The position numbers and the translations under genes were made by a program. A stretch of 39,489 bases of DNA from Phycisphaerae bacterium. Its GTDB lineage: Bacteria > Planctomycetota > Phycisphaerae > Phycisphaerales > Phycisphaeraceae. The stretch is taken from NCBI GenBank assembly GCA_030432595.1, contig JAUIGU010000037.1:1-39489 (forward strand), given 5' to 3'. The notes below the pieces were generated by a model, which saw nothing but the letters and a program-made list of their open reading frames with translations, did no database searches and had not been told where the DNA came from. How positions within the stretch are numbered: position 1 is the stretch's first letter; every line of letters starts with the position of its first letter. Below are positions 32,087 to 39,489 of this stretch, piece by piece.

Positions 32087-34858
32087 ATGCACGACGCCGA
32101 CCCTTCGCCCTCCGCGGGCCGCCGCCGAACCCCGTGGATGATTTCGCTCGCGTGGCTGGCCGCCTGGTTCGTCCCCGCCGCGACCGCCGTGGCCCTGGGG
32201 CCCGACGGCCGCCCGGACGCCGGCACGCCCGACGCCGCCGACGTGCTGCCGCTGATCGAGGCCCTGCTCAATCCCGAGCCAATCGAGCTGGAAGTCCCGC
32301 TCTCGCCGGCCGTGTCGCGCCTGCTCGAAAGCCCGATCCCCGACGAGCCGACCAAGCAGCGCCTCCGCGTCGAACACGGCGCGTGGGACGACCTGAAGAA
32401 TGAAGAACTCCCCACCGCGCTGCGCGCCCGCTTGGCGTACCTGCGCGGCGACCTCGCCGAAGCACGCGAAACGCTCGATCACGCCCAACCCGAAGACCAA
32501 CCGCTCGCCCGGTACTGGCTCGCGCAAGTCCAGCTCGAACGGGGCCTGGTTGATCAGGCCGAAGGCACGGTCGCGGCGTTCGTCGATCAACCGCCGGCCG
32601 GCGTCACCGACACCGAGCTTTCGTCGCTGCGCGGCCGCATCGCCGAGGCCCGGGGCGACTTCGCCGGCGCGGTCGCTCAATTGACGCCGATCCGCGAGCG
32701 CTTCCTGCACGACACCTCGCAGGACCCCGATGAACTGACCGCCGCGGCCCGCGCGATCGCGCTGCTCGCCGAGCTTGAAGGCCGGCCAGCCTCCGACTAC
32801 CGGCGGGCGATCACCCTGCTCGACGCCGCGGTCGAAGCCGACCCGCTCTACTGGCCCGCCCGGCTCGCGCAGGCCGAGCTGCTCTACGCCAAGGACAACC
32901 CCGGCCAAGCTGAGGATGCGCTCAACGAGGTGCTGTCGCTGAACCCGCGCGGCGCCGCCGCGATGGCCCTGGGCATCAACATCGCCATCGACCGCTGGAA
33001 CTTCGCCGGCGCCGCCGAACTGATCACCCACCTCGAACAACAGACACCCGGTCACCCGGTCATCCCCGGCCTGAAAGCCCGCCGCGCCATCCGTGCCAAC
33101 GAACTCAAGCTCGCCGAAGAACTGCTTCGCGAACAGCCCGAACACGCCCACGCGCTGGACTGGCCTAGTTGGCGTGCCGCGTTGGCCGCCCGCCAGTTCG
33201 ACGACGACGCGGTCCGTGCGTTTCTCGAACAGCGCGACCAAACCGCGCCTGGCCACCCCGGCGGGCACCTCACCGTCGCGTCCGTACTCTCGACCGCCCG
33301 CCAGTACGACCGCGCCCGCGGCTTTTTCGAAGAGGCCGTCCGCCGCCAACCCAACGCCGCTGCGCCGCGCCTCGAACTGGGACTGATGCTCATGCAGCTC
33401 GGCGACCTGCCCGCGGCCCGCGACGAGCTCGCCGCCGCCGCCCGGCTCGACCCCTTCCACGCCGGCGTCAACAACTCGCTCGACCTCGTCGAAACCATGC
33501 TCGCTTGGCCCGCGATTAACACGGATCACTTCGTCATCCGCCACGCCCCCGGGCCCGACGCCGCGCTGGCCCGCGACCTTCCGCCCGTGCTCGAAACGAT
33601 CCGCGACGACCTCGCCGCCGAACTGGGTGAGGCGTTCGGCCAAGTCACCGATGACCACCCGCACGGCCCGATCCAGATCGACCTGCTGCCCGACAGCCAG
33701 ACCTTCGCCGTCCGCATCACCGGCCAGAGCGAACTCGGAGCGCTCGCCGCCTGCACCGGCGACGTACTGGCGATGACCCCGCCGCGCCTGGGTGCCGCAC
33801 AGACCGGCGTCTACCACTGGGCCGACGTCTTGCGCCACGAGTACGTCCACGCGATCCTCTTCGACCTCAGCCACCACCTCTGCCCGCGCTGGTTCCACGA
33901 AGGCACGGCCACCCACTTCGAACAACTCGAACGCACTTACGAAACCCAACAGATGCTCGCGCAGGCGCTGGCCAAAGACGAACTCATCCCCTTCGATGAA
34001 CTCGAAGCCGCGTTCGGCACCCGGCGCATCGGGTTCGCGTACCAGCAGTCGGGCTGGATGATCGAGTACCTCGTGGAGACCCACGGGAACCGGGTGCTCA
34101 ACGACATGCTGGCGGTCTACGCCCAGGCCGGCGACGACGCCGACGCGCTGCGACGCGCGACCGGCCAGAGCCCCGAGGCGTTTATGTCCGCCTTCCTCGA
34201 ATGGGCCGACGCGCAGGCCAACGCCTGGGGCCTCAACACCCGCCCGCTGCCCGACGAGGTCCGCACGCTGCTCGCCGGCCCCGACGGCGACGAACCCGGC
34301 GACGCCGAGGCGCTCGGCAGCGCCGCGGCCGACCTGGCCACCGAACCGTTGGACGCGTGGGTCGAAGCCGACCCCGACCACCCGACGCTGCTGCGCCTCC
34401 TCGCCCAACGCGCGCTCAACGACCCCGAAATGGACGACGCGCACGTTGACGCAACGCTCGAGCGCTACGCCGCGGCCCGCCCCTCCGACCCCTGGCCGCG
34501 CCGCCAGCTCGCCGCCCGTGCGCTCGCCCGCGGCGACACCGACGCGGCGATCGAGGTGCTGACCTGGCTCGACCGGCGCGAGCTGCACGATGCGCAGTGG
34601 GCCATCGCCCTGGCCGACCTCTACCGCCGGCACGGGGACTACGCGGCCGCGTACGGCGCGGTCGAAAGCGCGCTGTTCCGCGAGCCATACAACGCCAGCT
34701 TCCGCGAACTCGCCGCCACCGTCGCCCTCCAGGATCGTGACTTCGCCTCGGCGGCGTTCCAGATCCGTGCGCTGATCGACCTGGAGCCCACGGTTGAACT
34801 GCACCAGCGCCGGCTCGAAGCGGTCGAGAAATGGCTCGGGCAACAACCGCCCGGCTAA
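32087..34858 (+). CDS. Large exported TPR protein with an HEXXH metallopeptidase-like domain
   Basis: 923 residues. A signal peptide (RRRTPWMISLAWLAAWFVPAATAVAL) exports it. TPR-like helical hairpins fill about 60-460 (ARLAYLRGDLAEARETL, LAQVQLERGLVDQAEGTV, AQAELLYAKDNPGQAEDALNEVL, ASVLSTARQYDRARGFFEEAV). A gluzincin domain of the peptidase MA type follows, with HEYVH at 584-588 and a second-helix Glu at E605 in WFHEGTATHFE. A second TPR block ends the protein (LADLYRRHGDYAAAYGAVESAL, VALQDRDFASAAFQIRAL). The active-site residues are intact, so it may be a zinc peptidase; the substrate is unknown. No ribosome binding site is evident; ATG 32141 is an alternative. Its stop overlaps that of convergent ispD by 4 bases. 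Confidence 0.8.
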   Translation: MHDADPSPSAGRRRTPWMISLAWLAAWFVPAATAVALGPDGRPDAGTPDAADVLPLIEALLNPEPIELEVPLSPAVSRLLESPIPDEPTKQRLRVEHGAWDDLKNEELPTALRARLAYLRGDLAEARETLDHAQPEDQPLARYWLAQVQLERGLVDQAEGTVAAFVDQPPAGVTDTELSSLRGRIAEARGDFAGAVAQLTPIRERFLHDTSQDPDELTAAARAIALLAELEGRPASDYRRAITLLDAAVEADPLYWPARLAQAELLYAKDNPGQAEDALNEVLSLNPRGAAAMALGINIAIDRWNFAGAAELITHLEQQTPGHPVIPGLKARRAIRANELKLAEELLREQPEHAHALDWPSWRAALAARQFDDDAVRAFLEQRDQTAPGHPGGHLTVASVLSTARQYDRARGFFEEAVRRQPNAAAPRLELGLMLMQLGDLPAARDELAAAARLDPFHAGVNNSLDLVETMLAWPAINTDHFVIRHAPGPDAALARDLPPVLETIRDDLAAELGEAFGQVTDDHPHGPIQIDLLPDSQTFAVRITGQSELGALAACTGDVLAMTPPRLGAAQTGVYHWADVLRHEYVHAILFDLSHHLCPRWFHEGTATHFEQLERTYETQQMLAQALAKDELIPFDELEAAFGTRRIGFAYQQSGWMIEYLVETHGNRVLNDMLAVYAQAGDDADALRRATGQSPEAFMSAFLEWADAQANAWGLNTRPLPDEVRTLLAGPDGDEPGDAEALGSAAADLATEPLDAWVEADPDHPTLLRLLAQRALNDPEMDDAHVDATLERYAAARPSDPWPRRQLAARALARGDTDAAIEVLTWLDRRELHDAQWAIALADLYRRHGDYAAAYGAVESALFREPYNASFRELAATVALQDRDFASAAFQIRALIDLEPTVELHQRRLEAVEKWLGQQPPG

Positions 34859-35709
34859 TCGTCCTCATCGCCGAACAGGTCACGCACCGCGTCCTGCTGC
34901 TTTGTCTCTGTTTCCCGGAAACGCAAGAGCGACGCGAGCATCTCGGCGTCGGCGGGCTCGGTGAGCTTGAGGTTGCCCGGGTCGCCGCGCACGACCATGA
35001 CGGGCGTGCCGGTTGCTTCGACCAGGCCCGCGTCGTCCGTCACCTCCCGGCGTTGCGTAGCGCTCATGTTCGTTAAACGCTCGTACGCCGCGCGGAGCAC
35101 GCCAGCGTCGAACACCTGTGGCGTCTGCACCGCGACCACGTTCGCCCGTGACACCGTTTCCGCCACGGTGCCCAACGCATCGGGCGGCACGTCGGGGCCG
35201 TCGGGATCGCCCAGCCCCAGAATGTCGTCCACCCGGTCTTTGGCCACCGCGCCGCCCGCCGATTCGACCCGCTTCAGCGTGCTGGACACCGGCACCGCGG
35301 GGATCACCGCCGGATGGTGCTCCGCGGAAGCAAACACACGGTCGATCACGGCCGCCGGCGTAGCCGGCCGCGCCGCATCGTGAACCGTGATGTGGGTCAC
35401 GCCGTCGCGTACCGCGCCCAGTGCTTGCTGCACCGTCTCCCAACGCTCGGACGCGCCGCCGGGCACGACATCGACATTCAAAAACCCCAACGCCTCGCCC
35501 CAGCGGAACGTGAACTCGTCGTAACGCTGCGGGTCGACCGCGAGGATGATCTGCTCGACCTCGGGCCGGCCGTGGAACAGGTCGATTGCGCGGAGGAACA
35601 CCGCGCGGCCCTCGAGTTCGTGCTCGATCTTGCTCGCCGACGCCCGCCCGGACGCCGCGAAGCGCTGCCCTTTGCCCGCCGCCGGCAATATGACCGCACA
35701 CCGGATCAT
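34855..35709 (-). CDS. ispD: 2-C-methyl-D-erythritol 4-phosphate cytidylyltransferase
   Basis: 284 residues against ~230 in most IspD. It makes CDP-ME from MEP and CTP in the non-mevalonate isoprenoid pathway. The nucleotide-binding N-terminus is ILPAAGKGQRF...SASK (residues 8-27). Other family motifs are VDVVPGGASERWETVQQAL, VTHITVHDAARP, TLKRVE, VAVQTPQVF and TDDAGLVEATG. An acidic, proline-containing insertion of ~25 residues (about 158-182) lies between TLKRVE and the VAVQTPQ strand, where typical IspD has only a short loop. ispF is not adjacent. ATG at 35709; the frame is open further but that overlaps aat. Convergent with the metallopeptidase-like gene, divergent from aat with a 43-base gap. 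Confidence 0.88.
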   Translation of the reverse strand: MIRCAVILPAAGKGQRFAASGRASASKIEHELEGRAVFLRAIDLFHGRPEVEQIILAVDPQRYDEFTFRWGEALGFLNVDVVPGGASERWETVQQALGAVRDGVTHITVHDAARPATPAAVIDRVFASAEHHPAVIPAVPVSSTLKRVESAGGAVAKDRVDDILGLGDPDGPDVPPDALGTVAETVSRANVVAVQTPQVFDAGVLRAAYERLTNMSATQRREVTDDAGLVEATGTPVMVVRGDPGNLKLTEPADAEMLASLLRFRETETKQQDAVRDLFGDEDD

Positions 35710-35752
35710 GGCCAGAGCATACCGCCCCGCCGGCGCGCTATCGTGACCGGCC

Positions 35753-36367
35753 GTGACCACCGACGTACCTGACGCCGACGTGCTCCTCGACGCGTACCGC
35801 GCGGGCCTGTTCCCGATGGCGCGGGGCCGACGCAGCGCCGGCGTCGAGTGGTTCTGCCCCGACCCGCGGGCGCTGCTGCCGCTGGACGAGCGCTTCCGCG
35901 TGCGGCGTTCTCTGGCCAAGCGCGTGCGCCACGCGGGCTTCACAATGACGCGCGACCGCGCGTTCGCCGAGGTCATCGCCCGCTGCGCCCAGCCCCGGCC
36001 CGACGCGCCGGAGACGTGGATCTCCGACGAGCTCGCCGCGGTCTACGTCGAGCTGCACCGCCGCGGCCACGCCCACAGCGTCGAGGCGTGGCGCGTCGAC
36101 GAACTCGTCGGCGGGCTGTACGGCGTGTCGGTCGGCGCGGCGTTCTGCGGTGAATCCATGTTCAGCCGCGAGCCCGACGCCTCGCAGGTCTGCCTGGTCC
36201 ACCTCGTCGAACACCTGCGACAGCGCGGCTACGCGTTGCTCGACACGCAGTTTGTCAACCCGCACCTCGAGCAGTTCGGCGTGTATGAGATCCCGGCGGA
36301 GCAATACCTGCGAGACCTCGCCGACGCGGTCCGGCAACCCGTGACGTGGGAAGCGTCGGGCGGTTGA
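35753..36367 (+). CDS. aat: Leucyl/phenylalanyl-tRNA--protein transferase
   Basis: 204 residues, a little shorter than E. coli Aat (234). It adds Leu or Phe from aminoacyl-tRNA to the N-terminus of proteins with basic first residues, marking them for ClpS/ClpAP degradation. Family motifs are all present: AYRAGLFPMA, EWFCPDPRALLPL, FAEVIARCAQ, TWISDELAAVYVELHRRGHAHSVEAW, ELVGGLYGVSVGAAFCGESMF and LLDTQFVNPHLEQFG. The start is GTG at 35753, with no clear ribosome binding site. clpS and clpA are not in the window. Confidence 0.93.
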   Translation: MTTDVPDADVLLDAYRAGLFPMARGRRSAGVEWFCPDPRALLPLDERFRVRRSLAKRVRHAGFTMTRDRAFAEVIARCAQPRPDAPETWISDELAAVYVELHRRGHAHSVEAWRVDELVGGLYGVSVGAAFCGESMFSREPDASQVCLVHLVEHLRQRGYALLDTQFVNPHLEQFGVYEIPAEQYLRDLADAVRQPVTWEASGG

Positions 36368-36397
36368 GCGAACCCGGACCAAGCTCAAGACAGAACC

Positions 36398-36802
36398 TCA
36401 AGGCAGGTTGATGACCTGGCCCTCGCGGATGGCGTTGGCGTCTTTCAAGTCGGGGTTCGCCGCCGCGATCTCGCGCCACTTCTGACCGTCGCCGTAGACC
36501 TTCGTGGAGATCGACCAGAGCGTGTCGCCCTTCTGCACCTGGTACGTGCCCCCGCCGGTCGTCGGTGTGGTGAACACGGCGTTGCCGCCGCCGTCGTCCA
36601 CCGGCGCGTTGAACACACCCGGCTGCGCGAACGGGTCGCTCTGCTCGCGCGTGGTCACGGCCGGCGAATAAAGGTCCGCCTCCACGGGTTCGGGCACCGA
36701 CGCCACCCGGCGGTTTTCGACCCCGCCCCGCTGACAACCGGCCAGCGCGAAACCCGCACCACACACCAGCAAACAAACGACACTCCGCACGGCTCGGCTC
36801 AT
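36398..36802 (-). CDS. LysM-domain lipoprotein
   Basis: 134 residues. The N-terminus MSRAVRSVVCLLVCGAGFALAGC is a lipoprotein signal with lipobox LAGC (lipidation at C23), followed by Gln, so anchoring in the outer leaflet or outer membrane is likely. Residues ~86-134 form one LysM domain, TYQVQKGDTLWSISTKVYG through QVINLP, which binds peptidoglycan or chitin-like glycans. The middle is a flexible Thr/Gly/Pro linker. AGGA precedes the ATG. It stands between aat (convergent) and the M48 gene (113 bases upstream, same strand). Confidence 0.9.
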   Translation of the reverse strand: MSRAVRSVVCLLVCGAGFALAGCQRGGVENRRVASVPEPVEADLYSPAVTTREQSDPFAQPGVFNAPVDDGGGNAVFTTPTTGGGTYQVQKGDTLWSISTKVYGDGQKWREIAAANPDLKDANAIREGQVINLP

Positions 36803-36915
36803 CTCGGATTCCTGATCGGGTTCGTCAGTTCATCAGGCGCCACGCCGACGCCGCAACGCACAAGCCTAACCGGAAGCATCCCCCAGGTCACGCATCAACG
36901 CCACGCCCGTACGAC

Positions 36916-38904
36916 TCACGACGCCACCGCGCCCGGCAGGATCGGCGGCACCGGCACGCCCATCGCCTCGACCACGACCCGCAACAGCTCCGCCTCCCGG
37001 CCCGTGACCTTGCCGTCGGCCGCCACGCACGCGACGCACGCCTCGGCCGCCTGCTGCTTGAGCTTCGGCGCGAGCTGCGACAGCGACTCGATCGACGCCG
37101 CGACCGCCTGCATGTCCGTGTTCGCCCGCGGTTGCAGCGACACGTCCTTGAGACCCGTGACGGCGGCGGCTTCGTCGAACGCGTGGCGGGCCGCGGCCTC
37201 GTCGCCGTGCTGACCGACGTGGGCCAACACCGAGAGCACGGTCTGCATCGGGACCTTCACCTCCGCGAGCCGGCCGTACTTCACCTTATCCGCCTGCCGG
37301 CGCTCGAACCGCGCGCCGACGTGCCGGCGGATCACCTCGCGCAACGCCCACTCGAACAGATCGACCCGCGCGTCCGCCGCGATCAGATGTTCAGCCACCT
37401 TCGAGAACTTGCGGTACTCCGCCAGCGCCATGTTCGACAACGCCGGGACGCACATATCCAGCACCGGCAGCCGCCACGCGCGGTCCAAGCCCGCGACCGT
37501 ATCCACCAACGCCGGGACCAGCCGGGCCACGGCGGCCGACGCCTCGCGTTCGAGCAACGCGAATTGCTTCTGTCGTACCCCCGAGTCTTGATCCACCAAT
37601 AGCGCAAACACCAGCGCCTGGGCATCATTGGGCCGGCGCGACGCTGCGCGGACCTCGTCCGGCAGCGCGGCGATGAACGCGCGGGCCGCCGCGATGTGCG
37701 CGTCGTCCAGTTCGCCCACCCCGCCGAGCACGGCGTCCGAGGCCTCGCCCGCCGGCGCACCTTGCGTCCGCACCGCGCCGGTCGCGTCGCGCTGCACACC
37801 TGGCGACACGCCGCCCGCAAAGCCCGCCGCGCCGGCCGCCTGCGCGATCGCCGAGGTCGGCGCCCCGCCGCGCTCTTCCGTGATGAAGTTCCCGTCCCAG
37901 CGCGGGTCGATGCGTTTGATGCGCTCCGGCAGCGGCGGGTGCGTCGCGAGCAAACCGCCCAGCGACATCGCCTGGCCGAAGAACAGGTGCGCGGTTTCTT
38001 CCGCATGGGGCGAGCGGACCCGGCTGCCGTACTGCAACCCGCCGATGCGTTTGAGCGCCCCGCCGATGCCGTCGGGGTTCCGGGTGTACTGCACGGCCGA
38101 CGCGTCGGCGAGGAACTCGCGCTGCCGCGACACCGCCGCCTGGATCAGCTTGCCGAACAGCACGCCGACCCACCCGATCACGATCAACGCGACGCCCACG
38201 AGCAGGATCACCAGCTTGCCGCCGCCCTCGTTCTTCCCGCTGCTGCGGCTGCGGCTCGAGCCGCTGTAGAACATGCTGCGGACCACAACCCGGCCCACCA
38301 CCGACAGCGCGAGGATGCCGAAGATCGCGCCGATCAGCCGGATGTTCAGCCGCATGTCGCCGTTGAGGATGTGCGCGAACTCGTGGGCGATCACGCCCTG
38401 CAGCTCGTCGCGCGAGAGCTGCTCGACGCAGCCGCGCGTCACGCCGACCACCGCCGTCTCCGGCCGATACCCCGCGGCGAACGCGTTGATGCCGGGCTCG
38501 TCGCCCAGCAGGTACACCGGCGGCACGGGCAGGCCCGACGCGATCGACATTTCCTCCACGACGTTGAGCACCTTGCGCTCGTCCGGGTCGGTCGTGTCCG
38601 GGTCGATGGGGTGGCCGCCCAGGGAGCTGGCGACGATCGCGCCGCCGCCGCTGCGGAGCTGCGCGATCTTGAACAGCGAACACCCGCCGACCAGCGCACC
38701 CACGCCGAACACCGTGCCGCCCAGGGCCTGGAGCCAGGGCATCTGCGCCGGGTCGAGCTCGCTGTTGTTGTTCGCGGCCAGCAGCATCAGCGCCGCGACG
38801 ACACCGAACACCAACGCCGTGATTCCCACCATGCCGAACGCGAACAGCAGAACCAGCCGCCCCGTCCCCTTGCGTGCCCGGTCCTGGTGCTCGTAGAAGT
38901 TCAT
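36916..38904 (-). CDS. M48 family membrane metalloprotease with TerB-like C-terminus
   Basis: 662 residues, about twice HtpX. Two N-terminal membrane segments (15-43, 60-80) precede the catalytic domain: HEFAH at 174-178 and the third ligand E263 in QREFLADASA, with membrane segments at ~187-210 and 229-255, as in HtpX. Then comes a long soluble C-terminal region. Its last ~70 residues (LKQQAAEACVACVAADGKVTGREAELLRVVV) have the look of a TerB-like metal-binding helical domain. Family members cleave damaged membrane proteins. It follows lemA in the same direction, a pairing found in many bacteria; here the gap is 116 bases. Confidence 0.88.
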   Translation of the reverse strand: MNFYEHQDRARKGTGRLVLLFAFGMVGITALVFGVVAALMLLAANNNSELDPAQMPWLQALGGTVFGVGALVGGCSLFKIAQLRSGGGAIVASSLGGHPIDPDTTDPDERKVLNVVEEMSIASGLPVPPVYLLGDEPGINAFAAGYRPETAVVGVTRGCVEQLSRDELQGVIAHEFAHILNGDMRLNIRLIGAIFGILALSVVGRVVVRSMFYSGSSRSRSSGKNEGGGKLVILLVGVALIVIGWVGVLFGKLIQAAVSRQREFLADASAVQYTRNPDGIGGALKRIGGLQYGSRVRSPHAEETAHLFFGQAMSLGGLLATHPPLPERIKRIDPRWDGNFITEERGGAPTSAIAQAAGAAGFAGGVSPGVQRDATGAVRTQGAPAGEASDAVLGGVGELDDAHIAAARAFIAALPDEVRAASRRPNDAQALVFALLVDQDSGVRQKQFALLEREASAAVARLVPALVDTVAGLDRAWRLPVLDMCVPALSNMALAEYRKFSKVAEHLIAADARVDLFEWALREVIRRHVGARFERRQADKVKYGRLAEVKVPMQTVLSVLAHVGQHGDEAAARHAFDEAAAVTGLKDVSLQPRANTDMQAVAASIESLSQLAPKLKQQAAEACVACVAADGKVTGREAELLRVVVEAMGVPVPPILPGAVAS

Positions 38905-39020
38905 GGGGGCAAAGCGGTGAGCCGTTGGCTATTAACACTTGGCAAACAGTGAGCGCTTGTCATCACATGCCATGGCGATGCTGTCGGCGAAAGGCAGAAA
39001 GCTGACGGCCAAAAGCCCGC

Positions 39021-39489
39021 TCAAAACTCCACCTTCGGCGCCTCGCGCTTCGCCGCCTCTTCGATCTCAAGGTACGCCGCGTCCTCGAACCCGAAGATGC
39101 CCGCGAAGATGTTCGGCGGGAACTGCTGCTTGTACGTCTGGTACACGTTCACCTGATCGTTGTAACCCTGCCGCGCGAAGGCGACCTTGTTCTCGGTGGA
39201 GGTGAGTTCCTCGCTTAACTGCATCATGTTCTGGTTAGCCTTTAAGTCCGGATAGGCTTCCATCACTACGCTCAACCGGCCGAGCGCGCCGCCGAGGGCG
39301 CCTTCCGCGCCGGCGAGATCTTTGATTGCGGCGGCGTTCGCCGGGTCAGCGGCAGCTGCCTGCAGTCCGGCCATGGCCATCATCGGCTTCACGGTGGAGC
39401 CCGGGGGATACTGGCCCTGTATGGCGCGGTTGAACAGCGGCACATCCGGGGAGTCACGCAGCGCCTTGTAATCCGTGGAGCTGATGCCA
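39021..39489 (-). CDS. lemA: LemA family protein, 5' part replaced by a PBP2 fragment (chimeric, truncated)
   Basis: About 112 residues of C-terminal LemA are genuine: AGAEGALGGALGRLSVVMEAYPDLKANQNMMQL, ELTSTENKVAFARQGYND, and FPPNIFAGIFGFEDAAYLEIEE before the stop at 39021. LemA proteins are short N-terminally anchored, coiled-coil exported proteins; the anchor is missing here. From ~39360 to the window edge the same frame instead reads a penicillin-binding protein 2 segment (see next entry), which is not part of LemA. The lemA-M48 order is usual and supports the LemA identification. Treat the gene as partial: its true 5' end is not in this sequence. Confidence 0.85.
   Translation of the reverse strand, partial: GISSTDYKALRDSPDVPLFNRAIQGQYPPGSTVKPMMAMAGLQAAAADPANAAAIKDLAGAEGALGGALGRLSVVMEAYPDLKANQNMMQLSEELTSTENKVAFARQGYNDQVNVYQTYKQQFPPNIFAGIFGFEDAAYLEIEEAAKREAPKVEF
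39360..39489 (-). other. Penicillin-binding protein 2 fragment joined to lemA (probable chimeric junction)
   Basis: The frame reads GISSTDYKALRDSPDVPLFN, then RAIQGQYPPGSTVKPMMAMA, then GLQ, which is the transpeptidase start of PBP2 (MrdA) with the SxxK active-site serine in PPGSTVKP. It resembles gammaproteobacterial PBP2. Codon use differs from the rest of the window, for example ATA for Ile, TAT for Tyr and GAT for Asp in two of three cases. The exact join cannot be placed between ~39345 and 39365, because the GCT/GCC alanine run could belong to either side. Confidence 0.85.

Noticed and set aside
39021-39443. A true LemA-PBP2 fusion gene.
   Set aside because: Both parts are incomplete, the codon habits change at the join and the join is at the end of the sequence; a chimera is far more likely.

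Overview
The window looks like a piece of a high-GC (roughly two-thirds G+C by eye) planctomycete genome, most likely class Phycisphaerae. The signs are two adjacent secreted proteins ending in dockerin-like repeats plus PEP-CTERM sorting signals, a planctomycete-style pseudopilin ([20 protein letters not shown]), LptF/LptG outer-membrane permeases, and a strong preference for GC-ending codons. No rRNA, tRNA, CRISPR array or intact insertion sequence was found.

Left end (1-5617): two plus-strand genes for large exported, surface-sorted proteins. The first is cut by the window edge and carries a BNR_4-type propeller. The second is a 1355-residue beta-strand-repeat protein. Both share a module of about 165 residues, a paired dockerin-like repeat and a PEP-CTERM tail, and the pair ends in a strong intrinsic terminator. 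Bases 5618-6575 are a less GC-rich patch holding one VOC-family gene and about 350 bp with no recognisable gene.

Housekeeping section (6576-22457): a P-loop kinase gene divergent from ilvD is followed by a run of nine minus-strand genes read from 22457 down to 9147: CapD-type epimerase/dehydratase, rph, a PQQ-type sugar dehydrogenase homologue, lptF, lptG, trpA, an exported repeat protein, an unusual kinase-fold protein and sppA. Gaps are short and two junctions overlap or nearly overlap (TGATG, ATGA), so much of this may be co-transcribed. The theme is the cell envelope, with RNA processing (rph) and tryptophan synthesis (trpA) embedded.

Middle (22458-29708): a PilZ gene with a GC-rich, hairpin-prone leader and its own terminator, then a REPIN-like inverted repeat pair, then a minus-strand series tyrA, proC, pseudopilin, Tat-exported phosphoesterase, ubiD and tatD. 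ubiD carries an in-frame run of 9-base repeats.

Right part (29709-39489): accA (probably TTG start), fmt, a large exported TPR/HEXXH metallopeptidase-like protein, ispD (with an insertion), aat, a LysM lipoprotein, and an M48 protease next to lemA. At the extreme right end the lemA frame runs directly into a fragment of penicillin-binding protein 2 containing its SxxK active site. The PBP2 part has different codon habits and looks gammaproteobacterial. This is best explained as an assembly or sequencing chimera, so bases from about 39345 to 39489 should not be trusted as part of this genome.

I did not find a clearly new multi-gene system. The most interesting leads are the shared module of the two PEP-CTERM proteins, the kinase-fold gene in the lptFG-sppA cluster, the REPIN-like element, the repeat insertion in ubiD and the structured leader of the PilZ gene.
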